Assembly (NCBI RefSeq): GCF_026191725.2
Contig: NZ_CP120863.1
Coordinates: 724,001-788,000, forward strand
DNA: 64,000 nt
Source: Roseibium porphyridii
GTDB lineage: Bacteria > Pseudomonadota > Alphaproteobacteria > Rhizobiales > Stappiaceae
Direction: 5' to 3'
The position numbers and the translations under genes are program-made. This document shows, piece by piece, positions 33,914 to 43,218 of this stretch. The notes beneath the pieces were generated by a model. The model was given only the letters and a program-made list of their open reading frames with translations, did not search any database and was not told the DNA's origin. Each line of letters starts with the position of its first letter. Position 1 is the stretch's first letter.

Positions 33914-34576
33914 ATGGCAGAGATGTCAGAAGAGTACGACAAGACGCTGGTGCAGATCTGGCGTACAAACTACATCACAGTGTTCGAGACCAAAGACATC
34001 GGCTGGCAGGAGCTTGTTGCGGTCGCCTCGCTGCTTGCATTGCTGAGCGTCTATTGTGCTCCTTTTCTGGGAATTCAAGAAAAGCTTACGACCGTTGCAT
34101 TTTAAACCAGCTTCATATTGCTTCTCATCATTGTGCTTTCACTGGTAACGGCGATGGCGAGAATTCTATTCCAAATAGATAGCATCCAGCCCCGAAGGGT
34201 CTTTATGCTTCTAGCCGGGCACTACACGGTGACGCTGGTATCCGTTCTCACAGCCGTATTCATATGGGGCGATGCATTTCCCTTTTACAACGACATCGAG
34301 AGTCTCTCGCGGGTATATCCGGCCCTTGCTACTGTCTTTTTCGTGCTGATGACATTCTCAGACTTCATGTCGCTCAAGAAGAGCGATGACGACGGACGGG
34401 TATCCGGTTTTGTAAAAAATCCGCGATTTCGGGATATGGCCGCCGCAATTTCCGTGTTTGTGATTGTAAATTACTGCAACTACAAGATCTTCAGCGATTT
34501 TGTGGATTCAGGCTCAACGCAGAGTATCTTTTATCAAGTGATACAGTCGGCCTCAGGCACTCTTTCCGGAAGCTGA
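33914..34576 (+). pseudogene. Membrane-protein gene interrupted by an in-frame TAA
   Basis: Two open segments (33914-34105 and about 34118-34576) lie in the same reading frame and are split by one TAA at 34103-34105. The first gives 63 residues with one transmembrane helix (about 33-54). The frame past the stop continues at once with a hydrophobic helix ('TSFILLLIIVLSLVTAM'), then three more likely helices, for 219 residues in all. Only a TTG without a ribosome site is available to start the second half. The simplest reading is a single four- to five-helix membrane protein disrupted by a nonsense change; a sequencing error or real split genes are not excluded. Confidence 0.65.
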
Positions 34577-34630
34577 AATTGCCTTCAATGGACGTGGAAA
34601 GAGCGCCGGGTTTACCAAGCTTAGAGCTAT

Positions 34631-34655
34631 CAAGGCCGCTGAAAAAGCGGCCTTG
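34631..34655. terminator. Strong stem-loop between the interrupted gene and acnA
   Basis: CAAGGCCGCT (34631-34640), loop GAAAA, AGCGGCCTTG (34646-34655): a perfect 10-bp stem located 26 nt past the acnA stop on the minus strand and about 55 nt past the interrupted gene on the plus strand. Confidence 0.65.
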
Positions 34656-34681
34656 AAATCGTTGTTCGTGTGTAACCCGCC

Positions 34682-37366
34682 TTAGCCAGTCACGAGGTTC
34701 CGGAGCACGTAGTGCAGGATGCCGCCGGCCTTGATGTATTCCAGCTCATCCTCGGTATCGACACGGCACAGGCACTCGATGGTTTTGGTGGTGCCGTCCT
34801 CATAAGTGACGTCCATATTCATCATCTGGCGCGGCTGGATATCGGCGATGCCTTTGATGGTGACGCGTTCCTTGCCGGTGATGTTGTGCGATTGCCAGCT
34901 TTCACCGTCCTTGAAGGTGAGCGGAATGACACCCATGCCGACCAGGTTGGACCGGTGAATGCGCTCGAAGGATTGGGCGATCACAGCCCGCACACCAAGC
35001 AGATTGGTGCCTTTGGCCGCCCAGTCGCGGGACGAGCCTGTGCCATATTCCTTGCCCGCAAAAACAACCAGCGGCGTACCGGCTTCTTTGTATTCCATGC
35101 AGGCGTCGTAGATCCATTCCTTCTCGCCATCCTTCATGGTGACGCCGCCCTCGACGCCAGGAACCATCTGGTTCTTGATACGGATATTGGCGAATGTGCC
35201 GCGCATCATGACTTCGTGGTTGCCACGGCGGGAGCCGTAGGAGTTGAAGTCCTTTTGTGCGACCTGATGCTCTGAAAGATACTTTCCTGCCGGGCTGTCG
35301 AGTTTGATCGCACCAGCCGGTGAAATGTGGTCAGTGGTGATGCTGTCTAGGAAAAGACCCATGACCGCTGCGTCGTTGATGTCCTGAAGCGGTTTCGGCT
35401 CCATGGTCATGCCTTCGAAGTAAGGCGGGTTCTGCACATAGGTAGACGACACCGGCCACGTGTAGGTCAGGCCGCCTTCCACCTTGATCGCCTGCCAGTG
35501 CGCATCGCCCTTGAAGACGTCGGAATAGCGCGTGCGGAACATGTCTTCGTTGATCGAGGAGCGGATCAGATCGCTGATCTGTTCCGTGGTCGGCCAGATG
35601 TCCTTCAGATAGACGGGGTTGCCGTCTCTGTCATTGCCAAGTGGGTCTTCGGTGATGTTGATATTGAGGTTGCCGGCAATCGCATAGGCAACAACCAGTG
35701 GCGGCGAGGCCAGATAGTTTGCGCGGACATCCGGGTTGACGCGGCCTTCGAAGTTGCGGTTGCCCGACAATACGGAACAGGCAATCAGATCGTTGTCGTT
35801 GATTGCCTTTGAAATTGCCGGATCCAGAGGACCGGAATTGCCGATACAAGTGGTGCAGCCATAACCGGCGAGATCAAAGCCAAGAGCATCGAGGTCACCC
35901 TGCAGGCCTGCCTTCTCCAGATAGTCGGTCACTACCTGCGAGCCGGGCGCCAATGAGGTTTTCACCCAGGGTTTGACATCCAGGCCCTTTGCCAGGGCGT
36001 TGCGCGCCACTAGTCCGGCGCCGATCAGAACGGAGGGATTGGACGTATTGGTGCAGGACGTGATCGCCGCGATGACGACGTCGCCATTGCCAAGGTCGTG
36101 GTCCTTGCCGTCAACGCTGACGCGCTTGCCTAGTTCGCCCGCCTTTTTGAACTCCTCTGCCATGGTTGTGGCAAAGCCGGACGCGGCGTCGGAGAGATTG
36201 ATGCGGTCCTGCGGGCGCTTCGGACCGGAAATGGCCGGCACGACGGTGGAAATGTCGAGTTCCAGAGTGTCGGTGAACTCAGGCTCTTCGCCGCCGGTGC
36301 GGAACATGCCCTGAGCCTTGGAGTATTCCTCGACCAGCGCAACGCGATCTTTGTCGCGCCCGGTTGCTTGCAGGTACTTCAAGGTTTCCTTGTCGACCGG
36401 GAAAAAGCCGCATGTTGCGCCGTATTCAGGCGCCATGTTGGCGATCGTGGCTGCATCCTCGAGGCTGAGATTGTCGAGGCCCGGGCCATAAAACTCAACG
36501 AATTTGCCGACCACACCCTTCTGGCGCAGCATTTCAACCACGCGCAGCACAAGGTCTGTGGCGGTGATGCCTTCGTTCAGCTTGCCTGTCAGCTTGAAAC
36601 CGATGACTTCAGGGATCAGCATGGAAATCGGCTGACCGAGCATGGCGGCTTCCGCTTCGATGCCGCCGACACCCCAACCGAGAACGGCAAGGCCGTTGAC
36701 CATAGTTGTGTGGCTGTCGGTGCCGACAAGCGTGTCCGGATAGGCGATCGTCTCGCCGCCGTCTTCCCTGGTCCACACTGTCTGGGCCAGATACTCAAGG
36801 TTCACCTGGTGGCAGATACCGGTTCCCGGAGGGACTGCGCGGAAATTGTCGAAGGCAGACTGACCCCAGCGCAGAAACTCATACCGTTCCTGGTTGCGCT
36901 CATATTCCAGATCCACGTTTTTCTTGAATGCGTCCTTGGTGCCGAAAAAGTCGATCATGACAGAATGGTCGATGACGAGATCGACTGGAACCTGCGGGTT
37001 CACCTTCTTCGGGTCGCCACCAAGCTTCACGGCCGCATCGCGCATGGCGGCAAGGTCCACAACGGCCGGCACACCGGTGAAGTCCTGCATCAGGACACGG
37101 GCCGGGCGATAGGAGATCTCATGAGTGGACTTTTTCGTCTTGAGCCATTCCGCGCAAGCAACGATGTCATCTTTGGTCACCGAGCGCCCGTCTTCGAAGC
37201 GAAGAAGGTTCTCAAGGACAACTTTCAGCGAAAACGGCAGTCTGGAGACGCCTTCAAGACCGTTTTTTTCCGCCTCGGGAATTGAGAAATAGGTATAGGT
37301 CTTGCCGTCTGCGGTCAGCGTTTTCTTACACTTGAAGCTGTCGAGGGACTGGGTCACGACGTGCAA
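34682..37366 (-). CDS. acnA: Aconitate hydratase A
   Basis: An 894-residue [4Fe-4S] dehydratase that isomerises citrate and isocitrate. Cluster Cys are in '[18 protein letters not shown]' and '[12 protein letters not shown]'. The opening '[31 protein letters not shown]' and the C-terminal swivel domain with '[43 protein letters not shown]' are typical of the IRP/AcnA family. The length is normal. It is divergent from acnB with 440 bp between the starts, an arrangement that may allow joint control. Confidence 0.97.
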   Translation of the reverse strand: MHVVTQSLDSFKCKKTLTADGKTYTYFSIPEAEKNGLEGVSRLPFSLKVVLENLLRFEDGRSVTKDDIVACAEWLKTKKSTHEISYRPARVLMQDFTGVPAVVDLAAMRDAAVKLGGDPKKVNPQVPVDLVIDHSVMIDFFGTKDAFKKNVDLEYERNQERYEFLRWGQSAFDNFRAVPPGTGICHQVNLEYLAQTVWTREDGGETIAYPDTLVGTDSHTTMVNGLAVLGWGVGGIEAEAAMLGQPISMLIPEVIGFKLTGKLNEGITATDLVLRVVEMLRQKGVVGKFVEFYGPGLDNLSLEDAATIANMAPEYGATCGFFPVDKETLKYLQATGRDKDRVALVEEYSKAQGMFRTGGEEPEFTDTLELDISTVVPAISGPKRPQDRINLSDAASGFATTMAEEFKKAGELGKRVSVDGKDHDLGNGDVVIAAITSCTNTSNPSVLIGAGLVARNALAKGLDVKPWVKTSLAPGSQVVTDYLEKAGLQGDLDALGFDLAGYGCTTCIGNSGPLDPAISKAINDNDLIACSVLSGNRNFEGRVNPDVRANYLASPPLVVAYAIAGNLNINITEDPLGNDRDGNPVYLKDIWPTTEQISDLIRSSINEDMFRTRYSDVFKGDAHWQAIKVEGGLTYTWPVSSTYVQNPPYFEGMTMEPKPLQDINDAAVMGLFLDSITTDHISPAGAIKLDSPAGKYLSEHQVAQKDFNSYGSRRGNHEVMMRGTFANIRIKNQMVPGVEGGVTMKDGEKEWIYDACMEYKEAGTPLVVFAGKEYGTGSSRDWAAKGTNLLGVRAVIAQSFERIHRSNLVGMGVIPLTFKDGESWQSHNITGKERVTIKGIADIQPRQMMNMDVTYEDGTTKTIECLCRVDTEDELEYIKAGGILHYVLRNLVTG

Positions 37367-37806
37367 TCTCCTTCATTGCGCAAAGGTCCGGCTGCGTTTT
37401 TCCGGTGCCTTGCATACTCTCTCAAAGCGCAGGTCAGGAGCAGGACAGGTCCTTCAACAAGCGCGTTTTCGCGGGATGCGGTAGAGAGCCTCTCCCTCTT
37501 TCGCCGCCGCAATTCTGTAATGCGTTCCTATAGCAATCTTTGGCGTTTTTCACCAGACGGGGCTCGGCTGCGCGACGCTTATTTAAGGTTGCCGATCGAT
37601 CGCTTGAAGAGGTGGTAACGCGCTTTTTGACCATGTTGACGCTTGAAATGCCGCAACGTGAAAAATCCCGTATTTATCGAATGGAAAGATATTGCATACC
37701 ATTGTATACTGAATTAAAACCGCGCTCAGCCAGCTTCTCCCGGCTCGCCAGACAAACTGCGATCCGGTGGTCAAGCTTCAAACAACACCAGGACGCCGGG
37801 ACCATC
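37367..37806. other. Divergent promoter region between acnA and acnB
   Basis: 440 bp that must hold both promoters. The acnB frame stays open upstream to 37540, but that peptide is not protein-like. The 37680-37720 stretch is AT-rich and contains the tandem ATTG(C/T)ATACY repeat listed separately. No terminator or RNA element was recognised. Confidence 0.5.
37691..37710. promoter_or_regulatory. Tandem GTATAC-type repeat upstream of acnB
   Basis: ATTGCATACC (37691-37700) followed directly by ATTGTATACT (37701-37710), one helical turn apart. Both resemble the T-N-GTATAC-N-A core of GntR/FadR-type operators. It lies about 97 nt upstream of the acnB start. Confidence 0.4.
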
Positions 37807-40599
37807 ATGAGCTTGTATCAAGACTACCTGAAAGAGATCGACACGCGCAAAGAACAGGGCTTGCATCCAAAGCCCATAGAAGACGGCGCCTTGTTGGAGG
37901 AAATCGTTGCCCAGATCAAGGATCAGGGGAACGAGCATAGGGAAGCGTCTCTCAAGTTCTTCATCTATAACACCTTGCCCGGAACTACGAGCGCTGCCGG
38001 TGTCAAAGCCAAGTTTCTGAAAGAGATCATTCTCGGCCAGGCTGACGTTGCCGAGATCTCCTCATCCTTTGCCTTTGAACTGCTTTCGCACATGAAGGGT
38101 GGCCCCTCGGTGGAGGTTCTGCTCGATCTGGCCCTCGGTGATGATCAGGCAATTGCGTCAGATGCAGCCGATGTGCTGAAGACCCAGGTATTCCTCTATG
38201 AGGCAGATACGGACCGTCTGAAAGAGGCTTTTGCAAGTGGCAACGCGATTGCAAAAGACCTTATCGAAAGTTACTCCAAAGCGGAATTCTTCACGAGGCT
38301 CCCGGAGATCGATGAGGAAATCAAGGTGGTGACCTATATTGCCGCCGAAGGCGACATTTCCACCGACCTTCTGTCTCCCGGCAACCAGGCCCATTCCCGT
38401 GCCGACCGGGAACTGCATGGCAAGTGCATGATCTCCGAGCGTGCGCAGGAGGAAATTCAGGCACTGAAACTTCAGCACCCGGACAAGCAGGTGATGCTAA
38501 TCGCGGAAAAGGGCACCATGGGTGTGGGCTCATCGCGCATGTCCGGCGTCAACAATGTTGCGCTCTGGACCGGCAAACAGGCAAGCCCCTATGTGCCGTT
38601 CGTAAACTTCGCGCCTATCGTGGCCGGCACCAATGGCATCTCTCCCATCTTTCTGACGACCGTAGGCGTGACAGGCGGTATCGGCATCGACCTTAAGAAC
38701 TGGGTCAAGAAGCTGGATTCCGACGGCAACCCGATCCTCAACAACGACGGCAATCCGGTTCTGGAACAGAAATATTCGGTCGAAACCGGCACTGTCCTGA
38801 CCATCAACTCCAAGAAGAAGAAGCTCTACAACGAAGGTGGCGACGAAGAACTTGTTGATGTCGCTGCCTCCTTCAATCCGCAAAAGCTCGAATTCATGAA
38901 GGCTGGCGGGTCCTATGCGATCGTATTCGGCAAGAAGCTGCAGAGCTTTGCCTGCGAGACGCTCGGTGTCGAATTGAAATCCGCTTTCGCTCCTTCCAAG
39001 GAAGTTTCTCATGAAGGCCAGGGCCTGACAGCGGTTGAAAAGATTTTCAACAGGAATGCGGTCGGCGTTACGCCGGGCAAGGTTCTGCACGCTGGCTCCG
39101 ACGTTCGCGTCAAGGTGAACATTGTCGGCTCGCAGGACACCACCGGCCTGATGACCTCTCAAGAGCTTGAGGCCATGGCGGCCACGGTTCTTTCACCAAC
39201 TGTTGACGGCGCCTACCAGTCAGGCTGCCATACAGCATCGGTCTGGGATCTGAAGGCCCAGGCAAACACGCCCAAGCTGATGGCGTTCATGCACAAGTTC
39301 GGCCTTATCACCGCACGCGACCCGAAAGGCGTTTATCACTCCATGACGGACGTGATCCACAAGGTCTTGAATGACATCACCGTGGATGACTGGGCAATCA
39401 TTATCGGTGGCGATTCCCACACCAGAATGTCCAAAGGCGTCGCATTTGGTGCAGATTCCGGAACGGTTGCTCTTGCCCTAGCGACCGGGGAAGCAACCAT
39501 GCCGATCCCTGAATCGGTCAAGGTGACTTTCAAGGGGCAAATGGCCGATCACATGGACTTCCGGGATGTTGTTCATGCGACGCAGGCCCAGATGCTCAAG
39601 CAGTTTGGCGACAACGTTTTCCAGGGCCGGATCATCGAAGTGCACATTGGAACGCTGCTTGCGGACCAGGCTTTCACCTTCACCGACTGGACGGCAGAAA
39701 TGAAGGCCAAGGCGTCAATCTGCATTTCCGAAGATGCGACGCTGATTGAATCGCTTCAGATCGCAAAGAGCCGTATTCAGGTCATGATCGACAAGGGTAT
39801 GGACAATGAAGTCCAAATGCTTCAGGGCCTGGTCGATATCGCCGACAAGCGCATCGCGGAAATCAAGTCCGGAGAAAAACCGGCCCTGACACCGGATGCC
39901 AATGCCGAGTACTTCGCGGAAGTCGTCGTTGATCTTGATGAGATCAATGAACCGATGATTGCCGACCCGGATGTGAACAACGCGGATGTTTCCAAGCGGT
40001 ATACCCACGACACGATCCGGCCGATTTCCTACTACGGTGCGGAAAAGAAGGTCGATCTCGGTTTTGTCGGGTCTTGCATGGTGCACAAGGGCGACGTGAA
40101 AATCGTCGCCCAGATGCTGCGCAATCTGGAAAAGGAAAAAGGCAGCGTCGACTTCAAGGCTCCGCTGGTTCTTGCCGCGCCAACCTACAACATTATCGAT
40201 GAGTTGAAGGACGAGGGTGACTGGGAGGTGCTGCAGAAGTACTCGGGCTTCGAGTTTGACGACACTGCGCCCAAAAACACTGCCCGAACCGACTACGAGA
40301 ACATCCTCTATCTGGAACGGCCCGGATGTAACCTGTGCATGGGCAACCAGGAAAAGGCTGCAAAGGGCGACACGGTTCTGGCGACATCAACCCGCCTCTT
40401 CAAGGGACGCGTGGTTGAGGACTCGGGCGACAAGAAAGGCGAGTCCCTGCTTGCTTCAACGCCTGTCGTTGTCCTTTCAGCAATCCTCGGCAGAACGCCG
40501 ACAGTGGATGAGTACAAGACGGCCGTTGAGGGTATCGACCTGACCAAGTTCGCTCCGCCGCTTCAAAAGCCGCTGGATGCCAAATCGGTGCACTTCTAA
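37807..40599 (+). CDS. acnB: Aconitate hydratase B (bifunctional aconitase/2-methylisocitrate dehydratase type)
   Basis: A 930-residue aconitase of the AcnB architecture: an N-terminal HEAT-like helical domain ('SLYQDYLKEIDTRKEQGLHPKPIEDG'), the swivel domain with 'MIAEKGTMGVGSSRMSG'-type motif, then the catalytic domains with 'GGDSHTRMSKGVAFGADSGTVALALATG'. The cluster Cys are in 'GSCMVHKGD' and 'GCNLCMGNQEKA'. An insert (about residues 310-345, 'KLDSDGNPILNNDGNPVLEQKY') is longer than in E. coli AcnB. I chose the ATG at 37807; the open frame upstream does not match the family. Confidence 0.96.
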   Translation: MSLYQDYLKEIDTRKEQGLHPKPIEDGALLEEIVAQIKDQGNEHREASLKFFIYNTLPGTTSAAGVKAKFLKEIILGQADVAEISSSFAFELLSHMKGGPSVEVLLDLALGDDQAIASDAADVLKTQVFLYEADTDRLKEAFASGNAIAKDLIESYSKAEFFTRLPEIDEEIKVVTYIAAEGDISTDLLSPGNQAHSRADRELHGKCMISERAQEEIQALKLQHPDKQVMLIAEKGTMGVGSSRMSGVNNVALWTGKQASPYVPFVNFAPIVAGTNGISPIFLTTVGVTGGIGIDLKNWVKKLDSDGNPILNNDGNPVLEQKYSVETGTVLTINSKKKKLYNEGGDEELVDVAASFNPQKLEFMKAGGSYAIVFGKKLQSFACETLGVELKSAFAPSKEVSHEGQGLTAVEKIFNRNAVGVTPGKVLHAGSDVRVKVNIVGSQDTTGLMTSQELEAMAATVLSPTVDGAYQSGCHTASVWDLKAQANTPKLMAFMHKFGLITARDPKGVYHSMTDVIHKVLNDITVDDWAIIIGGDSHTRMSKGVAFGADSGTVALALATGEATMPIPESVKVTFKGQMADHMDFRDVVHATQAQMLKQFGDNVFQGRIIEVHIGTLLADQAFTFTDWTAEMKAKASICISEDATLIESLQIAKSRIQVMIDKGMDNEVQMLQGLVDIADKRIAEIKSGEKPALTPDANAEYFAEVVVDLDEINEPMIADPDVNNADVSKRYTHDTIRPISYYGAEKKVDLGFVGSCMVHKGDVKIVAQMLRNLEKEKGSVDFKAPLVLAAPTYNIIDELKDEGDWEVLQKYSGFEFDDTAPKNTARTDYENILYLERPGCNLCMGNQEKAAKGDTVLATSTRLFKGRVVEDSGDKKGESLLASTPVVVLSAILGRTPTVDEYKTAVEGIDLTKFAPPLQKPLDAKSVHF

Positions 40600-40606
40600 G
40601 ACTGCC

Positions 40607-40632
40607 GGCAGCGGCGGATAGCCGCCGCTGCC
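40607..40632 (+). terminator. GC-rich stem-loop after acnB
   Basis: GGCAGCGGCGG (40607-40617), loop ATAG, CCGCCGCTGCC (40622-40632). A perfect 11-bp stem 8 nt after the stop; no T-run follows. Confidence 0.6.
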
Positions 40633-40676
40633 GCCGGATTGACCGTCATTCGAAACGCTGTCGGATGACAGGCATG

Positions 40677-40705
40677 AAAAAGCCCGGGTCCTGCCCGGGC
40701 TTTTG
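40677..40705. terminator. Bidirectional terminator between acnB and typA
   Basis: AAAAAGCCCGGG, loop TCCTG, CCCGGGCTTTTG. It serves as a Rho-independent terminator of leftward typA and as a second one behind acnB. Confidence 0.88.
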
Positions 40706-40727
40706 TCTTTTGTTCCTGATGTATGTA

Positions 40728-42551
40728 TCAGGCAGATTCTTTGTTCGCCGCACGCTCGGCGCGTTTGCGCTCATGCGGGTCGAGGATCGCCTTGCGCAGC
40801 CGGATGGAACTTGGTGTGACTTCCACAAGCTCATCGTCCGAAATATAGGACAGTGCGGCCTCCAACGTCAGTTTCATTGGCGTTGTCAGCTTGACCGCGT
40901 CATCCTTGCCGGCAGAGCGGATGTTGGTGAGCTGCTTGCCTTTCAGAACATTGACTTCCAGATCGTTGCCGCGCGTGTGCTCTCCGACAATCATGCCTGG
41001 ATAGACTTTGGTTCCAGGCTCGATCATCATCGGGCCCCGATCTTCCAGGTTGAACAGAGCATAAGCGACAGCTTCGCCCGTTCCGTTGGAAAGAAGCACA
41101 CCGGTGTGACGGCCCTGGATCGGTCCCTTGTAAGGCTCATATCCGTGGAACAGGCGGTTGAAGATTGCCGTACCGCGCGTATCCGACAAGAGTTCTGCCT
41201 GGTAACCGATCAGTCCTCGCGTCGGTGCATGGAAGACCAGTCGCGTCCGGCCACCACCTGACGGTTTCATTTCAAGCAGATCCGCTTTGCGTTCCTGAAG
41301 TTTCTGGACGACGATGCCTGAATGTTCTTCGTCAACATCGATGATAACTTCTTCGATTGGCTCAAGCCGGTTGTTGGCATCGTCATACTGATAAACGACA
41401 CGCGGGCGGCCAACGCCAAGCTCAAAACCTTCGCGGCGCATGTTTTCAATCAGGATTGCCAGAAGCAATTCGCCGCGACCCGACACGATGAAGGCATCGG
41501 GTTCGTCCGTGTCTTCCACCTTCAGGGCAACGTTGCCCTCAGCTTCCTTCTTCAGGCGTTCGCGGATAACACGTGACTGAACCTTCGAGCCTTCGGTGCC
41601 CGCAAGGGGACTGTCATTGACACGGAAAGTCATGGACAGCGTCGGCGGGTCAATCGGTTGCGCCTGAAGTGGCTCGTCAACTCCCGGTGCGCAAAGCGTG
41701 TCGGCAACCGTTGCCTTGGTCAGGCCGGCAATGGCAACGATGTCGCCCGCTTCGCCCTTTTCGATTGGCTGGCGCTCAAGTCCGCGGAATGCGAGAATTT
41801 TTGAAACACGCCCGGTTTCGACAGAGCCGCCGTCGCGAGACAATGCCTTGAGCGGCATGTTCGGCAGAGCCGTACCGGAGGCAATGCGGCCGGTTAGAAT
41901 GCGGCCAAGGAACGGATCGGATTCGATTGTTGTCGCCAGCATGCGGAATTCGCCCGGTTCGGCGGCAGGTGCGGCGACCTTGTCGAGCACCATGTCGAAG
42001 AGCGGATCCATATTGTCCTGCGGACCTTCCGGCTCCTGCGCCATCCATTCCTGCTTGGCCGATCCGTAAAGAACCGGAAAGTCCAGCTGGTCTTCGTTGG
42101 CATCGAGGGCCGCAAACAGATCGAACACCTCGTCGAGGACTTCTTCCGCGCGCTGTTCCGGCTTGTCGATCTTGTTGATGGCGACTATCGGCTTGAGGCC
42201 AAGCTTGAGCGCTTTGCCAAGCACGAATTTCGTCTGCGGCATGGGGCCTTCGGCCGCGTCAACCAGAAGGATAACGCCGTCAACCATATGCAGGATGCGC
42301 TCAACCTCGCCGCCGAAGTCTGCGTGGCCTGGGGTGTCGACAATATTGATCCGCGTGTCTTTCCAGACCAGCGAAGTCACTTTCGCCAGAATGGTGATAC
42401 CGCGCTCGCGCTCAATATCGTTGGAATCCATCATGCGCTCTTCAGTGCGCTGATTGTCCCGGAAGGCGCCCGATTGTTTCAAAAGGACGTCGATGAGCGT
42501 TGTTTTGCCATGGTCAACGTGCGCGATGATGGCAATATTACGAAGGTTCAT
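40728..42551 (-). CDS. typA: Ribosome-associated translational GTPase TypA/BipA
   Basis: A 607-residue elongation-factor-like GTPase that acts on ribosome assembly and stress translation. G1 'AHVDHGKTT', switch I 'RERGITI', G3 'DTPGHADFGGEV' and G4 'NKIDKP' are intact near the N-terminus; the C-terminal half holds the BipA-specific domain with 'SDTRGTAIFNRLFHGYEPYKG'. The frame extends upstream to 42596, but the ATG at 42551 with GGAG upstream gives the family start MNLRNIAIIAHV. It is preceded by a divergent marR gene. Confidence 0.97.
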   Translation of the reverse strand: MNLRNIAIIAHVDHGKTTLIDVLLKQSGAFRDNQRTEERMMDSNDIERERGITILAKVTSLVWKDTRINIVDTPGHADFGGEVERILHMVDGVILLVDAAEGPMPQTKFVLGKALKLGLKPIVAINKIDKPEQRAEEVLDEVFDLFAALDANEDQLDFPVLYGSAKQEWMAQEPEGPQDNMDPLFDMVLDKVAAPAAEPGEFRMLATTIESDPFLGRILTGRIASGTALPNMPLKALSRDGGSVETGRVSKILAFRGLERQPIEKGEAGDIVAIAGLTKATVADTLCAPGVDEPLQAQPIDPPTLSMTFRVNDSPLAGTEGSKVQSRVIRERLKKEAEGNVALKVEDTDEPDAFIVSGRGELLLAILIENMRREGFELGVGRPRVVYQYDDANNRLEPIEEVIIDVDEEHSGIVVQKLQERKADLLEMKPSGGGRTRLVFHAPTRGLIGYQAELLSDTRGTAIFNRLFHGYEPYKGPIQGRHTGVLLSNGTGEAVAYALFNLEDRGPMMIEPGTKVYPGMIVGEHTRGNDLEVNVLKGKQLTNIRSAGKDDAVKLTTPMKLTLEAALSYISDDELVEVTPSSIRLRKAILDPHERKRAERAANKESA

Positions 42552-42727
42552 ATATGGGCTCCAAAAGACAGAGCGGGCCCCTGCGGACCCGCACACATTG
42601 TCTGGAATTCAGGTAATTTCGGATCGGCACCCGGCCGAATTTGGCGCCTTTATACGTGCGGCGGGGGAATTGTGCAATGCGATGTCCATTCGTTGCATTG
42701 ACTTGGTGAAGATTAGTCCCTAGTTCG

Positions 42728-42740
42728 TAAGGTAACCTTA
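42728..42740. promoter_or_regulatory. Palindromic operator upstream of the marR-MFS unit
   Basis: TAAGGT (42728-42733), A, ACCTTA (42735-42740): perfect 6-bp arms 17 nt before the MarR start codon, just ahead of its ribosome site. Autoregulation by the MarR protein is the natural reading. Confidence 0.5.
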
Positions 42741-42756
42741 TTAAAAAGGGGCGGGA

Positions 42757-43218
42757 ATGGGTCTTCCGGAACCGAATGTCGGCGTCACCATGCTGGTCGT
42801 GGATCTTGCACGGTTGTTGCGACGGAATTTTGAAGCTGAACTCAGTAAAGTCGATACCGGTCTGACAGCAGGCGAGGCGCGAACGCTGTTCTATGTCTGG
42901 CGTTTGCCCGGCCAGCGTCAGGCAGTGCTGGCCGATGCCATGTATGTCGAGCCGATGACCCTGGTCGGGTATCTCGATACGCTGGAAAAAGCCGGACTGA
43001 TCAATCGCTGTACAGACCCGAATGACAGGCGTGCCAAACTGGTTGAATTAACCCCGAAGGCTCAGCCTCTTTTGGAAAATATCGGAACAGCTCTTCAGGC
43101 CGTGCGGTCAAGGGCGCTGGACAACATCCCATCCGACAAAAGGCAAGTACTGGAAGCGCTGCTGCAAACCATGAAAGACGGTTTGCTTGAGGAGGTTTCC
43201 AAAGGGAAACAGAAATGA
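42757..43218 (+). CDS. MarR family transcriptional regulator
   Basis: A 153-residue winged-helix regulator. The DNA-binding part is 'RQAVLADAMYVEPMTLVGYLDTLEKAGLINRCTDPNDRRAKLVELTPKAQ', in which 'DPNDRRAK' is the wing signature of MarR proteins. The N- and C-terminal helices form the dimer interface. It overlaps the MFS transporter start in an ATGA junction, so this is a classic regulator-efflux pair controlled through the palindrome just upstream. Confidence 0.92.
   Translation: MGLPEPNVGVTMLVVDLARLLRRNFEAELSKVDTGLTAGEARTLFYVWRLPGQRQAVLADAMYVEPMTLVGYLDTLEKAGLINRCTDPNDRRAKLVELTPKAQPLLENIGTALQAVRSRALDNIPSDKRQVLEALLQTMKDGLLEEVSKGKQK

Noticed and set aside
34118..34576. A separate membrane-protein gene starting at TTG
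   Set aside because: The TTG has no ribosome site and the frame matches the preceding segment exactly, so an interrupted single gene is simpler.
37540..37806. Extension of the AcnB frame 89 codons upstream
   Set aside because: The peptide has no AcnB similarity, and the family begins at the ATG at 37807.
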